NCBI GenBank assembly: GCA_023435705.1
Contig: JAEYRH010000016.1
Span: forward strand, 434,001 to 498,000
DNA: 64,000 bases
Direction of reading: 5' to 3'
DNA from: Bacillota bacterium
GTDB lineage: Bacteria > Bacillota > Clostridia > Christensenellales > UMGS416
In this document: positions 16,902 through 25,235 of the stretch, piece after piece
Layout of the letters: every line of letters begins with the position of its first letter
How positions within the stretch are numbered: the stretch's first letter is position 1
Notes under the pieces: generated by a model
Told to the model about the DNA's origin: nothing
The model's database searches: none
The model's input: only the letters and a program-made list of their open reading frames with translations
Program-made: the position numbers and the translations under genes

Positions 16902-19496
16902 ATGAACATCGAGAAATTTACCCAAAAAGCCCAGCAGGCCATTCTGGAATCGCAGGATGTGGCCGTGCGCCTGGGCAATCAGCAATTGGATGGTGAGCAC
17001 TTGCATAAGTCGCTGCTTGCGCAGGAGGATGGCCTGATCCCAAAGCTCGTGCAGATGGCCGGCGCTGACCCAGTGATGCTGCTTTCCGATGTGGATGCAG
17101 AGTTGGAAAAGCTGCCCAAGGTGATGGGCGGCGACGGTCTCTATGCCACGCGGCGCTTCAACAAGCTGCTGCTGGATGCGCAGGATCGAGCCAAGGCCTT
17201 CAAAGACGAGTTTGCCGGTGTGGAGCACTTGTACCTGGCGCTTCTGGAAGAACATGGCTCACCATCGGCCAAGCTTTATCAAAAGCATGGTCTCACCAAG
17301 GAGAAATTTCTTTCGGCTCTTGGTAAGGTGCGCAGCAATCAGCGCATCACCAATCAGGATCCTGAGAGCTCATACCAGGCGCTGGAACGGTTTGGGCGCG
17401 ACCTGGTGGAGGCTGCAAAATCGGGCAAACTGGACCCGGTGATCGGCCGCGACGAAGAGATACGCCGCGTGGTGCGCATCCTGTCGCGCCGCACCAAGAA
17501 CAACCCTGTGCTGATCGGCGAGCCCGGCACCGGCAAGACCGCCGTGGTGGAGGGCCTGGCCCAGCGCATCGTGCGAAATGACGTGCCAGACAGCCTGAAG
17601 GGTAAGACAATTTTCTCGCTGGACATGGGCGCATTGATCGCCGGTGCTAAATATCGCGGCGAGTTTGAGGAACGGCTGAAAGCGGTGCTCACTGAAATCG
17701 AAAAAAGCGACGGCCAGGTGATCCTGTTCATCGACGAGCTGCACACGATCGTAGGCGCCGGCAAGACCGAAGGCTCGATGGATGCCGGTAATATTCTCAA
17801 GCCCATGTTGGCCCGCGGTGAGCTCCGTTGCATCGGAGCGACCACGCTGGATGAATACCGCAAATACATCGAGAAGGATGCAGCCCTAGAGCGGCGGTTC
17901 CAACCGGTGCTGATCGACCAGCCCACCGTGGAGGATACAATTTCGATTCTCCGGGGGCTCAAGGAAAAGTTTGAAATCCACCATGGCGTGCGCATCACCG
18001 ACAACGCGCTGATCGCTTGCGCCACCCTCTCCAGCCGCTACATCACAGATCGGTTTCTGCCGGATAAGGCCATCGATCTTATGGATGAAGCCGCTGCAAT
18101 GCTCCGAACAGAAATTGACAGTTTGCCGGCGGAGCTGGATCAAATCAGCAGGAGAATTCTCACGCTCGAGATCGAAAACCAGGCGCTGAGCAAGGAGGAT
18201 GACGAAGGCTCAAGAATCCGCAGAGAAAAGCTGACTGAGGAGATCGCAAGCCTGAAGGCAACCGAGACGGAAATGAAAGCCCGCTGGGAGCTGGAAAAGC
18301 AGGGCATCGAAGAAGTCAAGCGCATCCAGGAAGAAACCGAGCAGGTCAACCACGAAATTGAGGAGGCTGAAAGAAAGTATGACCTGACCCGGCTGGCAGA
18401 GTTGAAGCACGGCAAATTGCCCGAGTTGAAGCGGAAGCTGGAGGAGACACGCCGAAAGCAGGACGCCACCGGAGCCAACGAAGGAAGAATGCTCCGCGAG
18501 GCTGTGACGGAAGAGGAAATCGCCGAAGTTGTGTCCAAATGGACAGGCATCCCGGTAACCAGGCTTGTAGAGAGCGAAAAGACCAAGCTGTTGCAGCTGG
18601 AGGAGATTCTGCACAAGCGGGTGATTGGTCAGGACGAGGCAGTTTCAGGCGTGGCAGACGCAGTGATCCGGGCGCGATCGGGGCTCAAAGACCCCCGCCG
18701 CCCCATCGGCTCCTTCATCTTTCTCGGGCCCACCGGCGTGGGGAAAACGGAGCTTGCCAAGGTGCTTGCGCAGGTATTGTTTGACACCGAGGAAAATCTG
18801 GTGCGCATCGACATGAGCGAATACCAGGAGCGCCACACAGTGGCCAGGCTCATTGGCGCACCGCCAGGATATGTGGGTTATGAAGAAGGCGGGCAGCTCA
18901 CCGAGGCCGTGCGACGTAAGCCCTACTCGGTAATTCTTTTTGATGAGATTGAGAAGGCCCACCCTGAGGTATTCAACACGCTGCTGCAACTGCTGGACGA
19001 TGGCAGGCTCACCGACAGTCAGGGCCGCACGGTGGACTTCAAAAACACTGTGGTGATCATGACCTCCAACATCGGAAGCCAGTATCTTCTGGAAGGGCTG
19101 GATGAAAGCGGTGACATCACAGATGACACACGCCGCATGGTAATGGGCGAGCTGCGCACCCGCTTCCGGCCTGAATTTCTGAACCGCATTGACGAGATCG
19201 TGATGTTCCACCCGCTCACAAAAGAGCACATTACGCAGATCATCGGATTGGCGGTTGAGGAGATCCGCACAAGGCTTGCCGCGCGCAACATCGGCCTTGT
19301 GCTCACAGATCAAGCCATAGGCTTGATCGCTAACGAAGCCTACTCCCCTGCTTATGGTGCCCGGCCCATTAAGCGTTACCTGCAAAAGCATCTGGAAACA
19401 CAAATTGGCCGGATGATCGTTGGTGGCCGGGTGGCCGACGAAAAGACAATCGTCATTGACGCGGAGCATGGCGAGCTGACCTTCCACGTGGAGTAG
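16902..19496 (+). CDS. clpB: ATP-dependent disaggregase ClpB
   Basis: 864 aa, full length for ClpB. The N-terminal Clp repeat domain (1-145) is followed by AAA+ module 1 with Walker A GEPGTGKT (about 207-214), a long Glu/Lys-rich coiled-coil middle domain (about 405-530) that distinguishes ClpB from ClpC and ClpA, and AAA+ module 2 with GPTGVGKT (about 610-617). No ClpP-binding loop is expected in this family. It works with DnaK and a J-protein to pull proteins out of aggregates. GAGGTATCATC precedes the ATG. It is the second gene after the J-domain protein and is followed by a terminator. Confidence 0.96.
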   Translation: MNIEKFTQKAQQAILESQDVAVRLGNQQLDGEHLHKSLLAQEDGLIPKLVQMAGADPVMLLSDVDAELEKLPKVMGGDGLYATRRFNKLLLDAQDRAKAFKDEFAGVEHLYLALLEEHGSPSAKLYQKHGLTKEKFLSALGKVRSNQRITNQDPESSYQALERFGRDLVEAAKSGKLDPVIGRDEEIRRVVRILSRRTKNNPVLIGEPGTGKTAVVEGLAQRIVRNDVPDSLKGKTIFSLDMGALIAGAKYRGEFEERLKAVLTEIEKSDGQVILFIDELHTIVGAGKTEGSMDAGNILKPMLARGELRCIGATTLDEYRKYIEKDAALERRFQPVLIDQPTVEDTISILRGLKEKFEIHHGVRITDNALIACATLSSRYITDRFLPDKAIDLMDEAAAMLRTEIDSLPAELDQISRRILTLEIENQALSKEDDEGSRIRREKLTEEIASLKATETEMKARWELEKQGIEEVKRIQEETEQVNHEIEEAERKYDLTRLAELKHGKLPELKRKLEETRRKQDATGANEGRMLREAVTEEEIAEVVSKWTGIPVTRLVESEKTKLLQLEEILHKRVIGQDEAVSGVADAVIRARSGLKDPRRPIGSFIFLGPTGVGKTELAKVLAQVLFDTEENLVRIDMSEYQERHTVARLIGAPPGYVGYEEGGQLTEAVRRKPYSVILFDEIEKAHPEVFNTLLQLLDDGRLTDSQGRTVDFKNTVVIMTSNIGSQYLLEGLDESGDITDDTRRMVMGELRTRFRPEFLNRIDEIVMFHPLTKEHITQIIGLAVEEIRTRLAARNIGLVLTDQAIGLIANEAYSPAYGARPIKRYLQKHLETQIGRMIVGGRVADEKTIVIDAEHGELTFHVE

Positions 19497-19516
19497 CAAC
19501 GGCTAACAGGTTAAGC

Positions 19517-19550
19517 ATGGGGCAAGTGCAAACGCTAGCCCCATTTCTTT
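19517..19550 (+). terminator. Rho-independent terminator after clpB
   Basis: Stem ATGGGGC-A-AGTG / CGCT-A-GCCCCAT with one A-A mismatch, loop CAAA, followed by TTCTTT. Confidence 0.8.
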
Positions 19551-19619
19551 ACCCGCGGTAGGCATATGAATCCAATCAGGATCAAACACTAGCATATCAT
19601 CGTTCCCTCTGAGGACGCC

Positions 19620-20720
19620 ATGCCGAACACCATCACCAACCGGCAGATGTTCCTGATTTTATTCATGACCATCACCGCAGTCTCTTCCGTGGAAATCTCC
19701 AAAGTCGCCGCGCAATCCGTGGGGCGTAGCGGGTGGGTTAGCATCCTGTTGACCGCACTGCTGTTTGCCGCAGTGGCATATTTATGGACCAGGCTGAACA
19801 ATCTCCATCAGGGGAAGATGCTGTTTGATTACAGCAAGGAGCTTGTGGGAAGCGTCGGCGCATATTTTCTGGGAGTCTACTTCGCGCAATACTTCATCAC
19901 CATGTTTGTAGCCCTCGATCTATATATGTCCAATTTGCTGCAGGCAAATTTCCTGCCCAAAACACCACCCTGGGTCACATCGCTGGCCTTGCTGCCGGTG
20001 ATCGGGTTCGTCGCAAACAAGGGGGTCACCAATACTGCGCGGCTGGTGGAAATCTACGGCTTGATCCTGATTGTTACATCCGTCATGGTCCATGTCGTCA
20101 TGTTGATGGAAGGCGATATCTATTATATCTTGCCTCTGTTCAATGCCGCCGAAACCGGCACGATACTTTCTTCCGTCAAGGAGTTCATATTCTCCTTTCT
20201 CGGCGTTGAGGTGCTGGCGATGATCCCGTTTACGAAAAAATCCAGCCCAAAGGCCGGCGTCACAGCGATCGCAGCTCTTTTGCTGATCGGTGTGTGGTAT
20301 GTGCTGAATGTGGAATCCTGCATCATGATGATCGGGGTGGACGAGATAGTGCACTACAACTTCCCCTGGATCATGGCGTTCCGACAGGTAGAGATCCCTG
20401 TGCTGAAGGCGTTTCAGAGAATCGACCTGCTGTATCTCACAGTGGGCTTTATTGGGGTGTTTGCAGGATTGTCCGTCATCTATCTGAGCATTGTGGAATT
20501 CATTTGCCGCATGCTGCCCAAGGTGAAGCGTTATTGGGTGGTAATGGCGGTCGGTGCGCTTATTTTTGTGACGGAAATCATTCTGTTCGGCATCAATAAC
20601 ATCCACAGCATGTTGAAACACTATTTGGTTTACTCCGGGGTATTGGTTGCAGGCGTTGTTCCTCTGGTGCTGTTGATCATAACGAAGGTGAAGAATCATG
20701 GCCGTAAAAAGAGCGCTTAG
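19620..20720 (+). CDS. gerAB: Spore germinant receptor B-type subunit (GerAB/ArcD/ProY permease family)
   Basis: 366 aa with about ten membrane helices, belonging to the amino acid/polyamine permease-like GerAB family. The N-terminus (residues 8-35) has the family pattern QMFLILFMTIT...AAQSVGRSGW. The B subunit is held to bind the germinant in the inner spore membrane. GAGG lies five bases before the ATG at 19620. It is the first gene of a three-gene operon and overlaps the lipoprotein C-subunit gene by 23 bases. Expression is expected in the forespore, but I could not find a convincing sigma-G promoter directly upstream. Confidence 0.92.
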   Translation: MPNTITNRQMFLILFMTITAVSSVEISKVAAQSVGRSGWVSILLTALLFAAVAYLWTRLNNLHQGKMLFDYSKELVGSVGAYFLGVYFAQYFITMFVALDLYMSNLLQANFLPKTPPWVTSLALLPVIGFVANKGVTNTARLVEIYGLILIVTSVMVHVVMLMEGDIYYILPLFNAAETGTILSSVKEFIFSFLGVEVLAMIPFTKKSSPKAGVTAIAALLLIGVWYVLNVESCIMMIGVDEIVHYNFPWIMAFRQVEIPVLKAFQRIDLLYLTVGFIGVFAGLSVIYLSIVEFICRMLPKVKRYWVVMAVGALIFVTEIILFGINNIHSMLKHYLVYSGVLVAGVVPLVLLIITKVKNHGRKKSA

Positions 20721-21816
20721 GCTTGTTCCAATGCTATTGCTTTCCATGATCTTGTCCAGTGGCTGCTGGGATTCGATCGATATCAACGACAGGAATATCG
20801 TCACGGCGGTCGTCGTGGACAAAACCGATTACGGCTACGCATTTTATGCGGAAATCCCCGATATTACGGGGACTGGAAGCGAAAGCGCCAACCAGAAAAA
20901 AAAACCCGTCATCGTAAAATCCGAAGGCAGAACATACTCCGAGGCCAGAGAAGATCTGGACAGGAAGATGGACAAGCCAGTCTTTTTAGGGGCTGTTCAA
21001 ACTGTGATCCTGACGGAGCGGCTTGCCCGTTATGACATCGAGGAATACATGCTTCGGCTGCGACAGCTCACGGATTACAGAAAAACCGTTCACGTCGTCG
21101 TTACAACGGAGGATCCCACCACCCTGTTAACCGGGACCACTGAGCACGCGGAATCCATAGGATTTGCCGTCGACCAAACGCTGAGCAGCCTGGTCGACAC
21201 CGGGCAATTGCACCTGGTGTCGTTGATGGACGTGCTTCAAAGGCTATCATCCTCCTATAAGCAATACATTTTACCCACCATCGATAGCATCGATCAGGAG
21301 CCATGCTACACCGGATATTCCGTATTCTCCGGCGGCATGAAAACAGGCTTCATCCCCGCAGCGGAATGCAAGAGCATCGAATATATGCAGACGAACAACG
21401 CTGTTGCGCTGTATACCGTCCCCTATGGTGAAACCAGAGCCACCATGGAGGTTCGTCTTGCAAAGAAAAAGATTGTTCCGCGGTATGTCGACAATAAAGC
21501 CATTTTTGACGTTACCCTTGGATTCAAGGCGACTTTGCAATATCCGGAACAGGCAAAAGCTGTTTCCGATGACGAAATGGCTGTGCTGCAGGCCACCCTG
21601 CAGACCATGCTGGAGCAGGAGTTCGCGGAAATGTTTCGGAAATCTCAGACCGAATACAAGTTTGATTGCTTCCGGCTGTGGTCGCCGTTCCGCATTGCGT
21701 ATCCCGAGGAAGCGAAACAGATAAACTGGTCCATCGATTATCAAAAAGCATCGCTGAACCTGTCAATTTCGGTAAAACTTTCGCCGAGTGGAATGGTCGA
21801 TTACTCCGAGAAATAA
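20698..21816 (+). CDS. gerAC: Spore germinant receptor C-type lipoprotein subunit (Ger(x)C)
   Basis: 372 aa with a lipoprotein signal peptide and lipobox LSSGC (Cys about 22) followed by WDSIDINDRN, the typical GerC start. The rest is the hydrophilic three-domain GerC fold. It is anchored on the outer face of the inner spore membrane. The start lies within the end of the B-subunit gene, with AAGGTGAAG upstream, so expression is coupled. The A-subunit gene follows after 20 bases. Confidence 0.93.
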   Translation: MAVKRALRLVPMLLLSMILSSGCWDSIDINDRNIVTAVVVDKTDYGYAFYAEIPDITGTGSESANQKKKPVIVKSEGRTYSEAREDLDRKMDKPVFLGAVQTVILTERLARYDIEEYMLRLRQLTDYRKTVHVVVTTEDPTTLLTGTTEHAESIGFAVDQTLSSLVDTGQLHLVSLMDVLQRLSSSYKQYILPTIDSIDQEPCYTGYSVFSGGMKTGFIPAAECKSIEYMQTNNAVALYTVPYGETRATMEVRLAKKKIVPRYVDNKAIFDVTLGFKATLQYPEQAKAVSDDEMAVLQATLQTMLEQEFAEMFRKSQTEYKFDCFRLWSPFRIAYPEEAKQINWSIDYQKASLNLSISVKLSPSGMVDYSEK

Positions 21817-21836
21817 CCAGAAAGGAGATATCAGTG

Positions 21837-23291
21837 ATGTGGTTTCAGAACGATGCTCACAAAAAGCTGATGGAGGAGCTGAAGGAAAAGCACTCTGACA
21901 TTACTTTACGCACGATCCAGTGCAAAGATGAAACGATCACAATACTATATATCCGGCAGCTGACAAGCAGGGAATGCCTGGCAAATTTTGTCATCCGGCC
22001 TCTCGTGGAATACTGCAGGACCGCGAAGCACGCACTAAAGGCATCGGAGGCAATCGATAGCGTCCTTTATGCCGACGAATGCTTTCTGGGGCAGGAAGAT
22101 GGTGACGTGGAGCGCCATATTTTAGGCGGCGAGACGGTAATCCTGTTCTCCGGAGACAAAGAATACGCCGTGGTCAATCTGGTTCAGGTGGAGCACCGCC
22201 CGGTGAGCGGCCCGGAGATGCACTATAATCAACGAGCGCCCAGAGACAGCTTCGTGGAGAACATCGATGTGAACCTGTCGCTGCTGCGGTATCGCCTGAA
22301 GGATGGGAGCCTGCGTGTGGAACACATGAATGTGGGACAGCGGACGAGGACGCGAATTGCTATGATTTTCATTGAGGACATCGCCAACGACACAGCCGTC
22401 CGTGAGATGCGAAAAAGAATCCATTCCATCGACATAGACGGCTTTCTGGAGTCGGGTGAACTGCAGGCCTGCCTGATGAACGATAAGTTTTGCCCTTTCC
22501 CGCAGATGATGGTCATCGAACGATCCGATATGGCTGCCGAAAACCTGCTGGAGGGCAAGGTTGTGCTGATCGTGGACGGCAGCCCTTATGCCATCGCTGC
22601 ACCTGTCACCTTCGTGGAGTTCATGTATGCCTGCGACGACCGTTACGAAAGCAAATATATGGGCATGTTCATGCGCCTGCTGAGGTACATGGCGTTCTTC
22701 ATCTCATTCAGTGCATCATCCTATTGGGTGGCGGTCGTAGCCTTCCATAGCGACGTTCTGCCGGCCGGGTTCATCATCGCGGTCGCGCAGGCCAGGGCAA
22801 AAGTTCCCTTCAACGCGCTGGTGGGCGTATTGTTGCTGGAATTCATCGTGGAACTGATCCGGGAGTCGCTGATCCGGGTGCCTACCAAGATCGGCTCCGC
22901 CATCGCCATCGTGGGGGCATTGATCATTGGCCAGGCCTCGATCGCCGCAGGCATCTTTAGCCCGCTGCTGCTCATCATTGTGTCGGTGGAATTTCTAGCG
23001 TCGTTCGCCGTGCCGTATCAGTCGGCGGCCAACCCGTTTCGCTGGATCAAATTCTTTCTGCTGATCGCCACCAGCATGTTCGGTTTTTATGGCTATATCC
23101 TGGGCATCACGATCATCATTGCAGAAATGGTGTCAATCAACAGCTTCGGTGTGCCCTATCTGGCGCCTTACGGGCCCTTCAACCTGTATGATTTCCTGAG
23201 GACGTTCCTTTACAGCAAGACGATCTCGCCGAAGAGACAGCAGTACATGAGGGACAAGGACGACACCCGCACCGGCCCGAGGAATCGATAA
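21837..23291 (+). CDS. gerAA: Spore germinant receptor A-type subunit (GerA family)
   Basis: 484 aa. A large hydrophilic N-terminal domain (about 1-270) contains the family signature PQMMVIERSDMAAENLLEG. It is followed by 4-5 membrane helices with VPTKIGSAIAIVGALIIGQA, and a short basic cytoplasmic tail. AGGAG (21823-21827) serves the adjacent GTG (21834) and ATG (21837); the longer frame from 21666 overlaps the C gene and is not needed. Recent work shows that GerA-type subunits oligomerise into an ion channel that opens on germinant binding. The order B-C-A differs from the usual A-B-C. The gene ends three bases before the convergent folate transporter gene, with no terminator seen. Confidence 0.94.
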   Translation: MWFQNDAHKKLMEELKEKHSDITLRTIQCKDETITILYIRQLTSRECLANFVIRPLVEYCRTAKHALKASEAIDSVLYADECFLGQEDGDVERHILGGETVILFSGDKEYAVVNLVQVEHRPVSGPEMHYNQRAPRDSFVENIDVNLSLLRYRLKDGSLRVEHMNVGQRTRTRIAMIFIEDIANDTAVREMRKRIHSIDIDGFLESGELQACLMNDKFCPFPQMMVIERSDMAAENLLEGKVVLIVDGSPYAIAAPVTFVEFMYACDDRYESKYMGMFMRLLRYMAFFISFSASSYWVAVVAFHSDVLPAGFIIAVAQARAKVPFNALVGVLLLEFIVELIRESLIRVPTKIGSAIAIVGALIIGQASIAAGIFSPLLLIIVSVEFLASFAVPYQSAANPFRWIKFFLLIATSMFGFYGYILGITIIIAEMVSINSFGVPYLAPYGPFNLYDFLRTFLYSKTISPKRQQYMRDKDDTRTGPRNR

Positions 23292-23294
23292 CAA

Positions 23295-23840
23295 TCACGT
23301 TGACCTGCTCCCAAGTTTTGAGGGGATGAGCCTTGCGCGGCGTAGCGCGATGAGGACGCCATGCACCAGCAGGAAGTAGACCGGCAGCATGATAAGCGCC
23401 ACAATGGCCCGTGGCAGAAACATCACCTCGAATGCTTTTCCGAAAGATATGGCCAAAAAATAGGTTTGTAGCAGCATGGAGCAAAGAATCTGTGCGGTGA
23501 ACACGCTCAGCAGGGTCTTCAGCCATTCTGGCAACTTTACCCCGAACCTCACAATCAAACCGGGCAAGAACCCAACCAAGGCGCTTGTCACGGTAAGCAA
23601 TGGGAAATACATGCCGCTGGGAAACATAGCAAAACCTACAACATCAGCAATCACCCCAACCAGCAGACCCCACATCGGGCCGCAGATCATCCCTGCAAGA
23701 ATAATCGGCACAAAACCGGCAGATAGTCTGCTAGCTGGCACACCGGCGATAAGGATCTGTTGGGAAAGAAGCCTGGTCAGCACCACACTAAGCGCAATGA
23801 ACAAGGCTGACAACACCATGTTTTTAGTTTGATTTTTCAT
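23295..23840 (-). CDS. folT: Folate-type ECF transporter substrate-binding (S) component
   Basis: 181 aa with six hydrophobic segments. It shows the S-component pattern ALFIALSVVLTRLLS at helix 1 and a conserved SAGFVPIILAGMICGP loop-helix, followed by DVVGFAMFPSGMYFP, which is characteristic of the FolT group. It binds folates and couples to the shared EcfA-A'-T module, which is not in this window. It lies 21 bases downstream of folC on the same strand, and this pairing supports the folate assignment. Confidence 0.85.
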   Translation of the reverse strand: MKNQTKNMVLSALFIALSVVLTRLLSQQILIAGVPASRLSAGFVPIILAGMICGPMWGLLVGVIADVVGFAMFPSGMYFPLLTVTSALVGFLPGLIVRFGVKLPEWLKTLLSVFTAQILCSMLLQTYFLAISFGKAFEVMFLPRAIVALIMLPVYFLLVHGVLIALRRARLIPSKLGSRST

Positions 23841-23861
23841 TTATATCACCCTGCAAACTTA

Positions 23862-25163
23862 TTATTTAAAATACGCTGAATGTGGCACGTCAATCAGCGA
23901 CGCCCTAGCAGGCCCAGCCAGATAAAATGACCCGCACACAACAACTGCGCCATCCTCTCCGGCTGATCGAATCGCCAGCGCAACCGCACGCCCCACATCA
24001 TCCTCCACAATCACCTCAGCACATTGGTGGCGCGCGATTGACGCTGTAGTTTGGCTATCCAGCGCCCGATCTGAATGCGGTGCACAGGCGATGAAGCTCT
24101 GGCACAACCCGGCAATCATGGCAATTGATGGCTCAAATTGCTTATCACTCAACATGCCCATCACGGCCACGATCTTGCGGCCGTCCAGATGGGTCCGGAT
24201 GGTTTCAGCGAGAGCTGTGAGCTTGTCCAGGTTGTGGGCACCGTCCAGCAGCACCGGCGGGCTGCCTTCGATCCACTCCTGGCGCATCGGCAACCTCACG
24301 GCCGCAATGCCAGCGGCAATGTGCCTGTCTGAAACAAAAATGCCGCACGCTTGGCCCGACACCCTAAGGGCTTCAATGGCTGTAACGGCGTTATGCACCT
24401 GATGCCTGCCCGGCATCCTGATGGACATCTCCAAGCCGGAATATGTAAACCGGCTGCCCCAAAGACCCGACTCATGCACTGCTATGGCGCTGCCATCTGG
24501 CAGGATCAGGTGGTTGCCCTCTTCGGCGGAACGCTGGCGGATCACCGCCATCGCTTCGTCCGGTTGGCAGGGGCAGCAGACTGTGACCCCACCGGGTTTG
24601 ATGATGCCGCACTTTTCAAAGGCGATCTTTGTCAAGGTATCGCCCAGAATGTTCACATGGTCATATGAAATGCCTGTAATCACCGAAACAGCGGCTTTCC
24701 GGATCACATTGGTGGCGTCCAGCCTGCCGCCCAACCCCGTTTCGATTACTGCGATGTCACAGTTCCGCTGTTTGAACCAGAGAAAGGCCATCGCAGTCTC
24801 CAACTCAAAGGCCGTCGGCCCATGGCCATCAGTCTCCAGCGCTTTTCCCTGCTCCGCGACAATCGCCGCCATTTCATCAAACTCTGCCTGGGTGATGGGG
24901 TCCCCATCTATGCCGAGGATTTCTTTCAAGTCAATGAGATAGGGTGATGTGTAAAGCCCAGTGCGGGCTCCCGCCGCAGTGAGACCAGCGGCGATCATGG
25001 AAGCGGTGCTGCCCTTGCCGTTGGTGCCTGCTACATGCACAATCGGAAAGCTGTCTTGCGGGTTGCCCAGCAGCGCACAGAGCCTGGACACCCGCTCAAG
25101 CCCTAGCCTGGATCCCAAAGTTTTTGCCTTCTCCAGAAATACAGCCACTCCCTTATGATCCAC
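23862..25163 (-). CDS. folC: Folylpolyglutamate synthase / dihydrofolate synthase
   Basis: 433 aa of the Mur-ligase-like family. The P-loop is GTNGKGSTASM (about 46-56), and the family blocks SPYLIDLKEILGIDG, ETGLGGRLDATNV and LLDGAHNLDKL are present. It adds glutamates to folates so that they are retained in the cell. The GTG start at 25163 has AGGAGG seven bases upstream. It is followed by the folate transporter S component, so uptake and trapping form one operon. Confidence 0.94.
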   Translation of the reverse strand: MDHKGVAVFLEKAKTLGSRLGLERVSRLCALLGNPQDSFPIVHVAGTNGKGSTASMIAAGLTAAGARTGLYTSPYLIDLKEILGIDGDPITQAEFDEMAAIVAEQGKALETDGHGPTAFELETAMAFLWFKQRNCDIAVIETGLGGRLDATNVIRKAAVSVITGISYDHVNILGDTLTKIAFEKCGIIKPGGVTVCCPCQPDEAMAVIRQRSAEEGNHLILPDGSAIAVHESGLWGSRFTYSGLEMSIRMPGRHQVHNAVTAIEALRVSGQACGIFVSDRHIAAGIAAVRLPMRQEWIEGSPPVLLDGAHNLDKLTALAETIRTHLDGRKIVAVMGMLSDKQFEPSIAMIAGLCQSFIACAPHSDRALDSQTTASIARHQCAEVIVEDDVGRAVALAIRSAGEDGAVVVCGSFYLAGPARASLIDVPHSAYFK

Positions 25164-25180
25164 GAAGGCCTCCTAGTAGC

Positions 25181-25212
25181 AAAAAGCGCGGCAGCCCGGA
25201 GGAATGCCGCGC
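25181..25212 (-). terminator. Rho-independent terminator after the solute-binding lipoprotein gene
   Basis: Read on the minus strand: 8-bp stem GCGCGGCA / TGCCGCGC with an 11-base loop, followed by TTTTT (25185-25181). It separates the lipoprotein gene from folC. Confidence 0.85.
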
Positions 25213-25235
25213 CAGGTCACACTCAATCTATGAGC

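Noticed and set aside
19562..19600. Sigma-G promoter directly upstream of gerB (GCATA and CATATCA)
   Set aside because: The spacing between the possible -35 and -10 elements is 20 bases or more and the -10 misses the CATNNTA pattern.
19920..20822. A 300-codon minus-strand frame opposite the gerB gene
   Set aside because: No SD or promoter, composition typical of an antisense shadow, and gerB is clearly coding on the other strand.
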